From: Talinum fruticosum
Lineage: Eukaryota; Streptophyta; Magnoliopsida; Caryophyllales; Talinaceae
NCBI GenBank assembly: GCA_021018815.1
Contig: JAITYX010000087.1
Coordinates: 682,001-746,000 of the forward strand
Direction of reading: 5' to 3'
DNA: 64,000 nucleotides
The notes under the pieces: model-generated
Database searches by the model: none
Seen by the model: the letters and a program-made list of their open reading frames with translations, nothing else
What the model was told of the DNA's origin: nothing
Position numbers and translations under genes: made by a program
In this document: positions 33,711 through 44,938 of the stretch, in pieces
Layout: each line of letters starts with the position of its first letter
How positions within the stretch are numbered: the first letter of the stretch is position 1

Positions 33711-35241
33711 TGAAGGTTTGCTCAAGGAGAGTCCGAGTCACCCTAGAGGGGGTGAATAGGGTGATAGAGAATTCTTTCTCGAAAGTACACACTTTTGCGC
33801 GAAAAGAGGAAAAGACAGAATCCGAGTCTAATAACAGAGTCGAAAAGATTGGACTCGTAAAGCAATAAATCGAAGAAGCAAGAGCACTAAGGCTGTATGA
33901 GTCTAGAATGAGCTCGGAAAAGAACACGAGAGATTTTACGTGGAAACCCTCCCGGGGCAGAAAACCACGGCCCGTGTCAATCCAGACACGAAGTCAAATC
34001 CACTATTTTGAGTCCACAAAATACCGTGAACTTGACGTAACCCGAGTTGCTCCCTAAGACAACTCTATACAGATTTTCCTAGGCTCGAAGTTACCTTATC
34101 TCGATCTAGTACTTCCTAGCTGAGATAACCCTTACAGCTTAGGGACAACTAAGCTGAGTTAACCTTTACAGCTTAGTCAAGGGACCTTACAAAGAATGTA
34201 AGAAGTGATTGTAACGAAGTACAAGACCTTACAACTCGTAAAGTAATGAATTACAGAGTGGGAGTTGTAAGTTGAAGATTGAGAGTAAATACAATAACTT
34301 TGATCAAGTAAGTGTATAGACAATATGTTCGGCAACCTTCAAGTCTTGTGAAGTGGCTTCTTCTTATAGATAAGACCAGGCAGAGTAGCCGTTAATTTCA
34401 TCTCGCTGCCCGAGAGTCCTCTCGTGACCGTTGAGAAAGGCTTTCCGAGTCACTCGGAAAGTATCCGTTGAAATATGAACGTTGGACAACGGTTTAACTC
34501 TCTTGGAAGTCCCAAAACCATCGGTTGTGTCTTGAAAAATGAGGTGAAAACCACCGTTAGGCTTGGCGTTCCAGTTTTCCGGATATGGAAGCGCATGCCT
34601 TCGACACAATCTTCCGAGACTAAAGCAGGGAAGGTGAAAGGCCATATCTCGCTGGTGATTTGACGTTCGAGCTCGGCTACTTTTGTAGTTTGAAAAGATA
34701 TCCTCGATTGAATAACCTACAAAAGTAAGACACCTTTGGTTCTCAAAGTATAAAATACTTTGGTCCAAGGTTAGACACAGATAACAGAATAATTTTGAAA
34801 AATTACGCAATTGATTATCCGAGTCGAAAAGAGATGGAGTATTCTCGAGTCTAATATCCATGAGACTCGGAATTCCATATGACTTAGTCTTTAAGTAAAG
34901 AAACACGTTCTATAGCAAATATCGAGTGAGAAAGAACTTGATATAGACTAAGCATGAAATATGAATGCCGACTATGCAAGCAATAGAGTAAATAACCACA
35001 AGTCGATTCTCGAGTGAAAATGGACTCGTAATAAAGAACAACTTTTCCGAATCGCTAACTAAAAAGCGATTAAAGAGATATGTGAAGGCCGAATCGCATA
35101 GAAAGGATACTATTTTAATTCAAGTAAGTTTCTAAGACACAGAGAATGCCTTGGAATCAAAACTCTATATGAATGACATCGTTATACCCGATTCCTTTTG
35201 CATGACTCGGAAAGATATAGAGCAAGTGTCTCGAGTCTTCA
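33711..35241 (-). repeat. Nested Copia 3' LTR
   Basis: 1,531 bp, direct copy of 42965-44489. On the minus strand it begins TGAAGACTCGAG and ends GAGCAAACCTTCA. Differences between the two LTRs include several one-base indels at CGAG/CTCG sites. Confidence 0.93.
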
Positions 35242-35254
35242 ATCTCCCCTTTTT
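35242..35254 (-). other. Nested Copia polypurine tract
   Basis: On the minus strand AAAAAGGGGAGAT abuts the 3' LTR start TGAAG, the expected plus-strand primer. It fixes the element's orientation. Confidence 0.85.
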
Positions 35255-35526
35255 GATGAAAGGCATTCCATACTTAAACGAAACTTTGTCAGAAGAAAAT
35301 AGATTGATTCTCGAGTAGTTTGATAAAAAGTAAGTCATAATGAATGGATCGAGTAATATACGATATATCAAAGCGAATTAAAGTATGCTTTAACTCAATA
35401 ACTCGTAAAAGAAAGAACTCGTAAATGAATAAGGAAATGCATCAATTCATTTAAAAAATTACAAGGGATGAAGGAACTCCCCTAGACAAGACAACCAGTT
35501 TCGACTACATTTTCTCCCCTTGCCTT

Positions 35527-37256
35527 TCAACAAAAAAAAAAAAAAGAAAAGAAGGAAACAAAAGAAGAAAAGTACAAGTAATACACATAAGTTGTCTTGG
35601 ACAAAAAAAAATTTTGAAGCAGAAATTCTGGAGACACCGAGGAATTGTGACTCAGTGTATGGCTCCAACTAGGAAGGAGGGGATTTCGAGTGGAGGCGGA
35701 GGTGCGCCGGCGCTGATAAGACCTTGACGATGTGCTTGAGCGCGGCGAAGGGAGAACCGGAATAGTTCGCAGAGGCTCGGCTCCGAGAGGCCGACCCGGA
35801 GATAGTGGATCGAGGGGTTCTTCCCTTGGGACCTCGAGGGCTGGAGGGGCCGCTCTGGCCGACTCGCCGGAGGAGCGAGATCTTCCGACCCACTCGGATC
35901 GCCGTCTCGAGCCGAGTACAGACAATTTGAGCTTGGGGAGCAGCTGCCACGGCCTCTTCTTCCCTTTGCCCGGAAGGGCTCGCTTCACCCGCAGGTTCCT
36001 CGCGTCCTCCGCTGCATCCGTAGCTTCTTCCTCTCGCTTCCTCGGCTTCCTCGCTGTCCGAGGAGGTCGGCCTGGGCTCGAAGACGCCTCGGATGTGTCC
36101 GAGTCATCCGGGTCCCGAGCCGCCTTGGACCGTCTCTCTCGAGGAGCTCAGCCAGCTCCTTCGCTCCTTAACCAGCTCTCTCATCTCAAGAACGAGAGAC
36201 TCGCTGCTCTCGGATTTGGGACTCGACTCAGTCTTTTGGTTGATGGTCGACCTCGAAGAACAGACTTGAAACCCCGAGCATGTCTCGAAATCGAAGACAC
36301 AGAGGTGATCTTGTCCATGAAGACAGGAGATAAGAGGGCAGAGAGAGTTTTGGAAGCACCGGAGGTGGAGGCACCACCAGGTGAAGAAGGAAGAGGGAGA
36401 GGGGTGGATTTCGAGTCCGAGGTGGAGAAGGAGGCCTCAGCTCCGAAGTTGTGAACCCGCACACCGTGGTTAGTTTCCTGGTATCCGTACCCTCGGAGTT
36501 CCTTCTTGCCGACCACAATGGCCGCCTCGCACACCGCGTTAGGGTCGAGGGAAGAGGAACTTGGAATTGTTTGAAGACAAGGGTGAGAAGAGCACCGAAA
36601 GGAAGGGAGGTGTTCTTCTTGCTCGGAGTCGAGCCGGCACAGCGGCCATCCGCTCAATGATGGAGGGGAAGAGGTCGACTTCGTATCCCTCCAGGATATC
36701 AAAGAGGGCTTTGAGGTGCTTGGAGTTGGGGTTCTCCTTGCAAGAATGCCGTGAGAAGAAGGTTCTCATCAGCAGGAAACACGTAAGCCTCGGCTTCGAC
36801 TTCAACCGAGTCACGTAAAAGTTCTTTCTGGACCCAGGGAATTCTTTAGCGTACTTTTCAAAGAAGTCGTCGGCGACTTCAGATGAAGGGGATAGGGTTG
36901 CTGTTCAAGAAGAGAGAAGAAACTTTGAACAGACGGTGAAGGAGGGAGGTGTTGATACTGAACAAGTAATGTTCCGAACCCGAGAGGTTAGAACATTTTC
37001 TGAGTGGGTGAGATGAGTATAAAACTCGAAACGAGTTCGAGATAAATGAACTCGTCGAAGCACAAGAAAGGGTAGACTCCGGTGGTTTGGATATTGGACA
37101 ACCAGGAGAATTTGGTTGTTGGGAAGAATTTGTCGTCCAAACGCAAGATGCCGGGTGACAACGGGTTTAGAAGGGGTTGAGCTTTCGGCTTGTTGGTGCG
37201 AGGCTTCTTAGAGGATGAAGAAACCCGAAAGTCGGGATGGTTTCTCTTTTAGGCAT
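35527..37256 (-). pseudogene. Extra ORF after pol (Sirevirus env-like position), degenerate
   Basis: Between RNase H and the 3' LTR. A minus-strand start MPKRETIPTFGFLHPLRS at 37256 (or further upstream to 37355) is followed, in changing frames, by RLDDKFFPTTKFSWLSNIQT and FLCFDEFIYLELVSSFI (about 37140-37020), then further blocks to 36181 and a Ser/Pro/Arg-rich tail (35988-35527). Sireviruses often carry an extra ORF here, called envelope-like, whose function is not settled. The hydrophobic end at about 35570-35530 comes from an A-rich tract and is weak evidence for a membrane segment. Many frame breaks; assignment is by position and general composition. Confidence 0.5.
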
Positions 37257-37939
37257 GGTGAGAGAAGAAAGTATAAAGCTTTTTGAAAGAGAAAGAGAAT
37301 GAGGTGTAGAAGAGAAGGTAACGAAAAAAATGGTAGAAGAAAGAGAGATGAGCAAATCGAAAACTTACGAGAGAGAGAGAGAGAGAGCTTCTTCGACGTC
37401 TCGCGGACGATCAGGGAACACTATTCACGTAGCAAACTTTCGCGAGAAGAATTTCGTTTGAGAGGGAAGGAGTTTTAGAATACCGAGATGAAGATGGATA
37501 GTCGTTATTTATAGTGAGTACGCGCGCCCGTTCACTATCCGTTAAGTAACTCCGTTCCGACTCAGCCCGTCCATCGATAATTAATGCCCGGTGTGACGGT
37601 TCTTCTTCAACGGTTGAGATATCGGTGGTTTAAAATCTGCGGTTAAGATCCGATCGCAGCGCTCGAGAAAGAGAGAGAAAAAGGGTTTGAAATTATAGTC
37701 CGAAACTCTCCACTGTTCTAGAGATAGCTTCGTAAAATTTGATGTCCAAATTTCTCTTACGTCCGAGTTTGGCTCGAAAAGTTTCTGAGTGACTCGTAGA
37801 CACAGAAATAACTATTAGCCCAAGTATCACATGATCAACCGAACTAATGGTTATTAACAATGAAAGCACATGGCACGTAAATATTTAAGAATCATAACAC
37901 AACACTAAGCATTTAACATACCAATCTCATTCCGAATAA

Positions 37940-38590
37940 AATGTAATTGATCTTCACCAAGTGGCTTAGTAAAGATATCGGCTAATTGAAGATTAGTAGG
38001 AATGAACTCAAGTGTAATATCACCCTTTTCCGAGTGATCGCGTAAGAAGTGATACCCGACTTCAATATGCTTTGTTTTTGAGTGCCGGACAGATTCTTAG
38101 TGATACCGATTGCGCTTTGATTGTCACACTTGATTGGAACCGAGTTGAGAAATAGTCCAAGATCTTTCAAGTGTTGTTTTATCCAGAGAATCTAAGCGCA
38201 ACAAGCTCCAAGCGGCAATATATTCAGCTTCCGCAGTTGATAGAGCTACCGAGTTTTGCTTCTTTGAGTGCCGGGATATTAGGGATTGACCCGTAAATTG
38301 GCAAGCTCCGGATGTGCTCTTTCGATCAACTTTGTATCCCGCATAGTCTCGCGTCTCGAGTACCCAGTCGAGTCGGCTTCGAGTCTCCGGAGTACCATAG
38401 TCCTAGATTCCGAGTGCCTGCAAGATATCTCGAATATTCTCTTCACCGCAGTGAGATGTGATTCTTTTGGATTAGCTTGAAATCGTGCACATAAGCAAAC
38501 ACCGAACATTATATCTCGGTCCGCTTGAAGTAAGATATAGCAGTGATCCAATCATACCCCGATAGAGTTTCGATCTACTCGCTTTACCTG
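37940..38590 (-). pseudogene. Nested Copia RNase H, degenerate
   Basis: On the minus strand: the block from 38551 (YILLQADRDIMFGVCLCARF, corresponding to the DIMF.VCLCARFQA.P motif of the RT-RNase H junction), a frame-shifted GYSDADW-like region (about 38370), an AEYIAA-like region near 38230, and IKCDNQSAIGITKNL (about 38130-38090). It removes RNA from the RNA-DNA hybrid in a working element. Stops and frame shifts throughout. Confidence 0.8.
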
Positions 38591-39571
38591 TCTCATCCGA
38601 GTCGAGCTTTATACTCGCCGCTCATAGGAGTAGATGCGTGCTTTGCATCTTGAAGTTTATATTTCTTCAGCAGTTCCTTGGTGTATTTTGATTGATGAAC
38701 AAAGATTCCATTTTTGTCTTGTTTGATTTCCAATCCAAGGAAGAAGTTGAGTTCTCCCATCATACTCATTTAGAACTCTTGACTCATCAACTCAGAAAAT
38801 TCTCGGCACGTAAATTCATTAGTAGCACCGAAAATAATATCATCAACATATATTTGAACAATGAGAAAATCTTTCCCTTTGGTCTTTATGAATAAAGTCT
38901 TGTCGATCCGACCTCTTTTAAAATCATTTTGAACCAGGAAGTCGCTCAGTCTTTCATACCAAGCTCTAGGGGCTTGCTTAAGACCATAGAGAGCCTTTTG
39001 AAGTTTGAAAACATGATTTGGAAATTATGAGTTTTCAAAACCAGGAGGTCTGCTCGACATAGACCTCTTCTTCAATAAAACCATTGAGAAAGGCACACTT
39101 AACATCCATTTGATATAATTTAATATGCATGCAGGATGCAAATGCCAACAGTATTCTAATGGCTTCAATTCTAGCTACTGGTGCAAAGGTTTCCCCACAA
39201 TCAATTCCTTCTTCTTGATTGTAACCTTGAGCTACAAGTCTAGCTTTGTTTCTGACAACTATTCCACCCTCATCCAGCTTTGTTTTTGAAAACCCATTTG
39301 GTTCCTATAACTCGGGTGGTCGAAGGTCGGTTGGTCGAGTCCGGACTTGGTTTCTTTCAAACTGATTCAGCTCTTCTTGCATGGCCTCTACCCATTCGGG
39401 TTCATTAAGGGCTTCTAGTGCATTTTTGGGTTCAGTTAGTGAAATGAATGCAGTGAATGCACATAGATTATGAAGAGAAGAACGAGTTCTTACCCCACTC
39501 GTTGATATCGAAATTATGTTTTCTTGGGGATGACTGGAAGTAAATTTGAATGCTTTACCAGCTTCTTTGAT
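38591..39571 (-). pseudogene. Nested Copia reverse transcriptase, degenerate
   Basis: Minus strand, mostly readable between 39010 and 38620. ALYGLKQAPRAWYERLSDFL (about 39000-38940), the catalytic block IVQIYVDDIIFGATNEFT (38870-38820) with both YVDD aspartates intact, a TAA stop in SQEF*MSMMGELNFFLGLEI (about 38775), and YTKELLKKYKLQDAKHASTP. Upstream (39560-39010) are the WV.K.KLDEG.I and AR.VA.GY...[17 protein letters not shown] blocks in shifted frames. Confidence 0.85.
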
Positions 39572-40684
39572 TCACCAGGTTTGTGGTCCGAATAGCTTGA
39601 TCTTCGAAGCTTGTTCCGAGTGATCGACTCCATTGACTTGCTCGCTCCGAGCGACTTCTTGAGCTATTTCATTTTGAACTTCCCCGTTCGAGTGATCTCC
39701 TTCGAGTCTTTGTAAGCTCATCTTCGTCATCATCCTTTCGAGCTTCAGCTCCGAGTGTGAAGATTCACTTGGTTTTTCCTGTTCAAGCTCATCAAACACT
39801 ACGTGGATACTTTCTTCCACTTTGTTAGTTCTCTTGTTGAAGATACGGTAAGCTTTGCTATGAGACGAGTAACCTAGAAAAATTCCTTCGTCTCGACCGA
39901 GCATCAAACTTGGTCGATGATCCTTACCATTGTTGTGGACGAAGCACTTACATCCGAAAGGTCTCGAAATAGGAAATGTTTGGCTTCCTCCCTTTGTAGA
40001 GTTCATAAGGTGTTTTCTTCGAGATGGGTCCGATGAGACATCGATTGAGAGTGTAGTTGGGCCGTGTTTACTCGCTCTCGCCTGTAAATAGTAAGGCAAG
40101 TTGTGTTCAATCATCATCGTCCTTGCTATTTCTTCAAGGGTTCTGTTCTTTCTCTCAACTACTCCATTCTCGTTGAGGAGTTCTGGGTGCCGAGAAGTTA
40201 TGAGAAATTCCATTCTTGTCACAAAACTCCGAGAATTCCGAGTAATCGAACTCCCTTCCATGGTCGGTTCGAATCTTTTGAATCTGAGTCCGGGACTCCA
40301 CTTGAATCTTTCTACAGAGCTTACTCGAATTCCTTGAAGGCTTCATTCTTATGCTTGAGAAAACATACCCAGGTAAATCTTGAAAAATCATCAATGATAA
40401 CAAGTATGTAAGATTTACCTCCGAGACTCTTTACAGAATTTCGCCACATAGATCCATATGCAGTAATTCAAGCACGTTGGATGTGGAAACTGTCTTCAGA
40501 GATTTGAATGAAGATCTGACTTGTTTCCTCTGGTGCATGCTTCACATACTTTATCCTTCTCAAACGTACAGTTAGGTAATCCTCTAACTAGATGATGAGA
40601 TGCAAGCTTTTTGATAGTATGCATGCTAATATGACTTAATCTACGATGCCAAGTCCAAGAGTCATCTTGAAGAGATGCTTTCAA
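39572..40684 (-). pseudogene. Nested Copia integrase, frameshifted
   Basis: The zinc-binding part is at 40684-40496: WHRRLSHISMHTIKKL and KVCEACTRGNKSD, giving the HHCC pattern. The core follows with KIRTDHGREFDYSEFSEFCD (about 40290-40230, second catalytic Asp) and, in another frame from 40190, NGVVERKNRTLEEIARTMM with the catalytic Glu. The C-terminal region to 39572 has FGCKCFVHNNGKDH and GIFLGYSSHSKAYRIFN, the usual Copia tail. The first catalytic Asp block around 40440-40410 is poorly preserved. Confidence 0.88.
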
Positions 40685-41080
40685 ACAGGATAAATTCTGA
40701 CTTGGGTCGAAAGAGGAATGATGTAGGTATTACCCGATCTCTTACCCGAAAGTTTTATTTCTTTGGTGATCTCATCCGTGATGTAGCACTTGGATTGAGT
40801 GAATTTTACCTCTTGTCCTTTGTCACAAAGTCGGGAGATGCTAAGTAAGTTGTACTTTAGTCCTTTGACAAGGTAGACTGGGCTCACCAGATTGTTTCCA
40901 TTTCCAATCTTCCCAATGCCCACTATCTTGCCCTTGCTGTCATCACCAAAGGTCACCTTTCCTCCTTTATATGACTCCAGCTCGAAAAGAGTCCTTGGTC
41001 ACCTGTCATATGTCGTGAACATCCACCGTCCAGGTACCAATGTCCTTTTGATCTTTTCTCGAGTGACCCGCAAAACAGAG
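40685..41080 (-). pseudogene. Nested Copia protease, DSG triad reads DGG
   Basis: On the minus strand WYLDGGCSRHMTGDQGLF (41039-40990) is the protease active site; the catalytic triad codons at 41030-41022 read Asp-Gly-Gly where the family usually has Asp-Ser-Gly. The rest, VTFGDDSKGKIVGIGKIG and KGLKYNLLSISRLCDKGQEV, is well conserved. The catalytic Asp remains, so activity might be reduced rather than abolished, but neighbouring frame breaks make the copy dead anyway. Confidence 0.85.
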
Positions 41081-41859
41081 ATAATCTAACCCTTCTCACT
41101 TCCTCTAACGAACCCAAGAACATTTCTTACCGTGGTTCTTTCTCGAGGAAGAAGGTGCTTTGGAACCCGGATTTGAATGACTTTGGGTTTAGTCTCGATT
41201 CTGAGTCTTCTTCTCAAAGAACCGAGTCTCTGTCTCTTTCCTTTTAAAAACCTTTCCGTTTGAAACAGGAGAAAATGGTTTCCTTTTGTAGATAGGTCCG
41301 GGTTTAGTCCTCCTTTCATTTTTGTGAATGGGACCATGCTCAGCCTTTTTAAACTTAACAGCTTATGGAATCCTTTTTGAACAATTCCGAGTAAGAATTA
41401 GATTCTTCCTCCTTGTTGAACCCAAGACCTTCTTTTCTAAAAGAGACACATTGTGAACCTAAGAGCATATCAAGGTTCTTCTCGTCCTTGAGTAAATTTT
41501 AAAACTAGATCTTGAGACTCAGTGAGCTTCTGTTTCAGCTTGATCATTTTCTTTTCGAGTAACTCGGACTCAGCCTCATTAGTTTGAGCACTTGTCTTGA
41601 GTTCTCTCGAGTGTGAGTCTCAGCTTTTCCAATTCATTTTTTAAAGAAGTGCTCTCGTAAGTGATTGACTCAAGTTGTTCCTTGAAATAAGAAGAATCGA
41701 ATTGGACTTTTCTTCCAAAGTAAAGATGTATTTAGCTAAATCAACTTTGGAGAATTTGAGGAAGTAGTTTATTACCTCTTGAGGATCAGCTTCCTCATTA
41801 TCTCGAGTCCGTGTCCGACTCTTTTTCGGCTTCCGAGTCGTTGATTGCCATTAGACACT

Positions 41860-42904
41860 TTGAGTCATCTCGAATCCTCGTCGTCTTCGGATGATTCCTC
41901 ATCGCTCCATGTTGCCATCATGGCCTTTTTCTTCTTCCTGTCCCGTCTTCGTTTTGGACAGTCCTTGACTATGTGGTCTTTGCTGCCACATTCAAAACAT
42001 CCGGAATTCTTAGACAAAGATAACTTTGAAGAAGAAGAAGACTTACCTTTTCTATCTCTTTTGTCTTTCTCGTAGAAATCTTCTTTTGGTCTTTTGTCCC
42101 ATCTTTTGTGCTTCATCATTTTCTTGAAGCCTTTTGCAATGAGTGCCATAGGATCATCCTCTCGATTCAGAGGAGCTCGGAATTGCTTCTTTGGATTCTC
42201 GAAGCTTTAAGCGCAATGTTCCTTTTGGAAGTACCCTCAGCATCTTCTTCTTCCAGGTGTATCTCATGAGTCGAAGCTTTCCGATGAGCTCGTCTGGTTT
42301 CAAGAGTGAGAGGTTCCGAGCCTCTTCTGTGGCGAGTCACCTTAGGACCCCATCGTCTCTTGGGTAGGCTTCGAGAATTTTTCGACACATTTCTTCATGG
42401 GAGATCTTCTTTCCCGGAGATTTGAGATTATTGGTGATCTCAGTGAAGCGTATGAACATCCGAGTAATGTTCTCTTCTGGCTCCATTTTGAAAAGCTCAT
42501 ATTTGTGAAGATACTCGGCTGATCTTTGCTTGTCTCACCCGACTTGTACCTTCGTAGGTGTTGACCAGAGTGTCCCACACCTCTTTAGCAGAGTCACAGG
42601 CAGAGACTCGATTATATTCTTCCGAGCTTATGGCGCACATAAGGATGTTCATGGCTTTGAAGTTCTTTCGAACTTCTCCGCTTCGCTGGCGTGAACTCAG
42701 CCTTTGTCTTTGGAAGGATTCTGAATTCATCTGTCTTTGTTGGAATGTAGTTTCCTTGTTGTATGATTTCCCATACTTCTTCATCATGATCCATAAGGAA
42801 ACATTCCATGAGCTTCTTCCAAGTGACCGAAATTTGAACCTTTGAATTTTGGTGGCCTCGTTGGAAGATCTACCTTCGTCGAACTCTCCGATGTTCCGAG
42901 CCAT
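41860..42904 (-). pseudogene. Nested Copia gag, frameshifted
   Basis: Starts MARNIGEFDEGRSSNEATK at 42904, near the primer-binding site. Gag blocks: MECFLMDHDEEVWEIIQQGN (about 42809-42750, another frame), AMNILMCAISSEEYNRV and CDSAKEVWDTLVNTYEGTSR (about 42660-42550), matching Sirevirus gag. After more frame changes the nucleocapsid knuckle CFECGSKDHIVKDCP (about 42005-41960, CX2CX4HX4C) and an acidic WSDEESSEDDEDS tail follow to 41865. Confidence 0.88.
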
Positions 42905-42950
42905 CCGATCTTTAAACCTTTGGACTCGTTAGATCCTTTCCGAAAGGCTA

Positions 42951-42962
42951 GGCTCGATACCA
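42951..42962 (-). other. Nested Copia primer-binding site
   Basis: On the minus strand TGGTATCGAGCC starts two bases after the 5' LTR; it matches the iMet-tRNA site TGGTATCAGAGCC with a one-base gap. Confidence 0.82.
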
Positions 42963-42964
42963 AT

Positions 42965-44489
42965 TGAAGGTTTGCTCAAGGAGAGTCTCGAGTCACCCTA
43001 GAGGGGGTGAATAGGGTGATAGAGAATTCTTTTCGAAAGTACACACTTTTGCGCGAAAAGAGGAAAAGACAGAATCCGAGTCTAATAACGAGTCGAAAAG
43101 ATTGGACTCGAAAGTAATAAATCGAAGAAGCAAGAGCACTAAGGTCTGTATGAGTCTAGAATGAGCTCGGAAAAGAACACAGAGATTTTACGTGGAAACC
43201 CTCCTGGGGCAGAAAACCACGGCCCGTGTCAATCCAGACACAAAGTCAAATCCACTATTTTGAGTCCACAAAATACCGTGAACTTGATGTAACCCGAGTT
43301 GCTCCCTAAGACAACTCTATACAGATTTTCCTAGACTCGAAGTTACCTTATCTGATCTAGTACTTCCTAGCTGAGATAACCCTTACAGCTAGGGACAACT
43401 AAGCTGAGTTAACCTTTACAGCTTAGTCAAGGGACCTTACAAAGAATGTAAGAAGTGATTGTAACGAAGTACAAGACCTTACAACTCGTAAAGTAATGAA
43501 TTACAGAGTGAGAGTTGTAAGTTGAAGATTGAGAGTAAATACAATAACTTTGATCAAGTAAGTGTATAGACAATATGTTCGGCAACCTTCAAGTCTTGTG
43601 AAGTGGCTTCTTCTTATAGATAAGACCAGGCAGAGTAGCCGTTAATTTCATCTCGCTGCCCGAGAGTCCTCTCGTGACCGTTGAGAAAGGCTTTCCGAGT
43701 CACTCAAAAAGTATCCGTTGAAATATGAACGTTGGACAACGGTTTAACTCTCTTGGAAGTCCCAAAACCATCGGTTGTGTCTTGAAAAATGAGGTGAAAA
43801 CCACCGTTAGGCTTGGCGTTCCAGTTTTCGGATATGGAAGGCATGACGACTTCGACACAATCTTCCGAGACTAAAGCAGGGAAGGTGAAAGGCCATATCT
43901 CGTCGGTGATTTGACATTCGAAGCCGGCTACTTTTGTAGTTTGAAAAGATATCCTCGATTGAATAACCTACAAAAGTAAGACACCTTTGGTTCTCAAAGT
44001 ATAAAATACTTTGGTCCAAGGTTAGACACGGATAATAGAATAATTTTGAAAAATTACGCAATTGATTATCCGAGTCGAAAAGAGATGGAGTATTCTCGAG
44101 TCTAATATCCATGAGACTCGAATTCCATATGACTTAGTCTTTAAGTAAAGAAACACGTTCTATAGCAAATATCGAGTGAGAAAGAACTTGATATAGACTA
44201 AGCATGAAATATGAATGCCGACTATGCAAGCAATAGAGTAAATAACCACAAGTCGATTCCGAGTGAAAATGGACTCGTAATAAAGAACAACTTTTCTGAA
44301 TCGCTAACTAAAAAGCGATTAAAGAGATATGTGAAGGCCGAATCGCATAGAAAGGATACTATTTTAATTCAAGTAAGTTTCTAAGACACAGAGAATGCCT
44401 TGGAATCAAAACTCTATATGAATGACATCGTTATACCCGATTCCTTTTGCATGACTCGGAAAGATATAGAGCAGTGTCTCGAGTCTTCA
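42965..44489 (-). repeat. Nested Copia 5' LTR
   Basis: 1,525 bp, partner of 33711-35241. It would hold the element's promoter; no box was assigned. Confidence 0.93.
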
Positions 44490-44904
44490 GTCCGCTCAGG
44501 AGCAAGCGCAGCTTGGTGCCTCGGTTGGTTGTTCCGGGGCTGCATGGGAAGGCATCCCGCCCGAGAAGCGCCAACAGGCTGACCTCCCTGTGGGGTTGTG
44601 CCGTACCCATGAGTCGGGGCGTAGTGGAAGGGCATGATTGGCATGTGCTCTGTTCCATGGTGGCTCGCACTTGTTCTTGCACTTACTGTGCGACGGTCGT
44701 TTTAAGGGTCTCTATTAGGTTCGGAGAGCCCTAAGGTGACGTACCCCTCCGGCTCGGTATGGCGGTTGCCGGTAGACCGCCGAGACGATTCTCGCATCCT
44801 CGGCTTGAGGAGCGTCGCGGGATTGGCCCCCGTAGGCCTTGAACGATGAGGGTGAGGGACCGATGGGTCATCTTGGATCGAGATCGAGTGCCACCGGCGA
44901 CCAT
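44490..44904 (-). pseudogene. Gypsy A gag N-terminus (separated)
   Basis: The ATG at 44904 (minus) matches the gag start of element B (MVAGGTRSRSKITRD in B). The segment runs to the Copia insertion point and has Arg/Ser/Pro-rich stretches and a QVQEQVRATMEQ helix region equivalent to B's. Its continuation is at 33710, 10.8 kb away. Confidence 0.75.
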
Positions 44905-44917
44905 ATGCTACCTTCCT

Positions 44918-44934
44918 CCCCACGGACGGCGCTA
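44918..44934 (-). other. Gypsy A primer-binding site
   Basis: Minus strand TAGCGCCGTCCGTGGGG four bases after the 5' LTR; element B has TGGCGCCGTCCGTGGGG. Related to the TGGCGCC-type site of Tat-lineage Gypsy elements. Confidence 0.72.
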
Positions 44935-44938
44935 AACC

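Larger units (their letters stand above)
33711..44489 (-). mobile_element. Sirevirus-like Ty1/Copia element nested in Gypsy A gag
   Basis: A 10.8-kb minus-strand element with ~1.53-kb LTRs (33711-35241 and 42965-44489), ends TGAAG...CTTCA, an iMet primer-binding site (42951-42962) and a clear polypurine tract (35242-35254). Domain order on the minus strand is gag, protease, integrase, RT, RNase H, then an extra ORF of about 1.7 kb before the 3' LTR. Large size, long LTRs and a post-pol ORF are typical of the Sirevirus/SIRE-Maximus lineage. It cuts gag of element A; the two gag halves are 33710 and 44490. Flanking 5-mers GGCTG and GTCCG are not a clean duplication. Confidence 0.92.

Noticed and set aside
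35732..36454. 240-codon plus-strand ORF opposite the nested Copia post-pol region
   Set aside because: It is antisense to the degenerate post-pol ORF, is GC-rich and Arg/Ser/Gly-biased, and shows no domain; probably fortuitous.
33706..44494. 5-bp target duplication for the nested Copia
   Set aside because: Flanking 5-mers GGCTG and GTCCG do not match; the element's boundaries rest on LTR, primer-binding and polypurine evidence instead.
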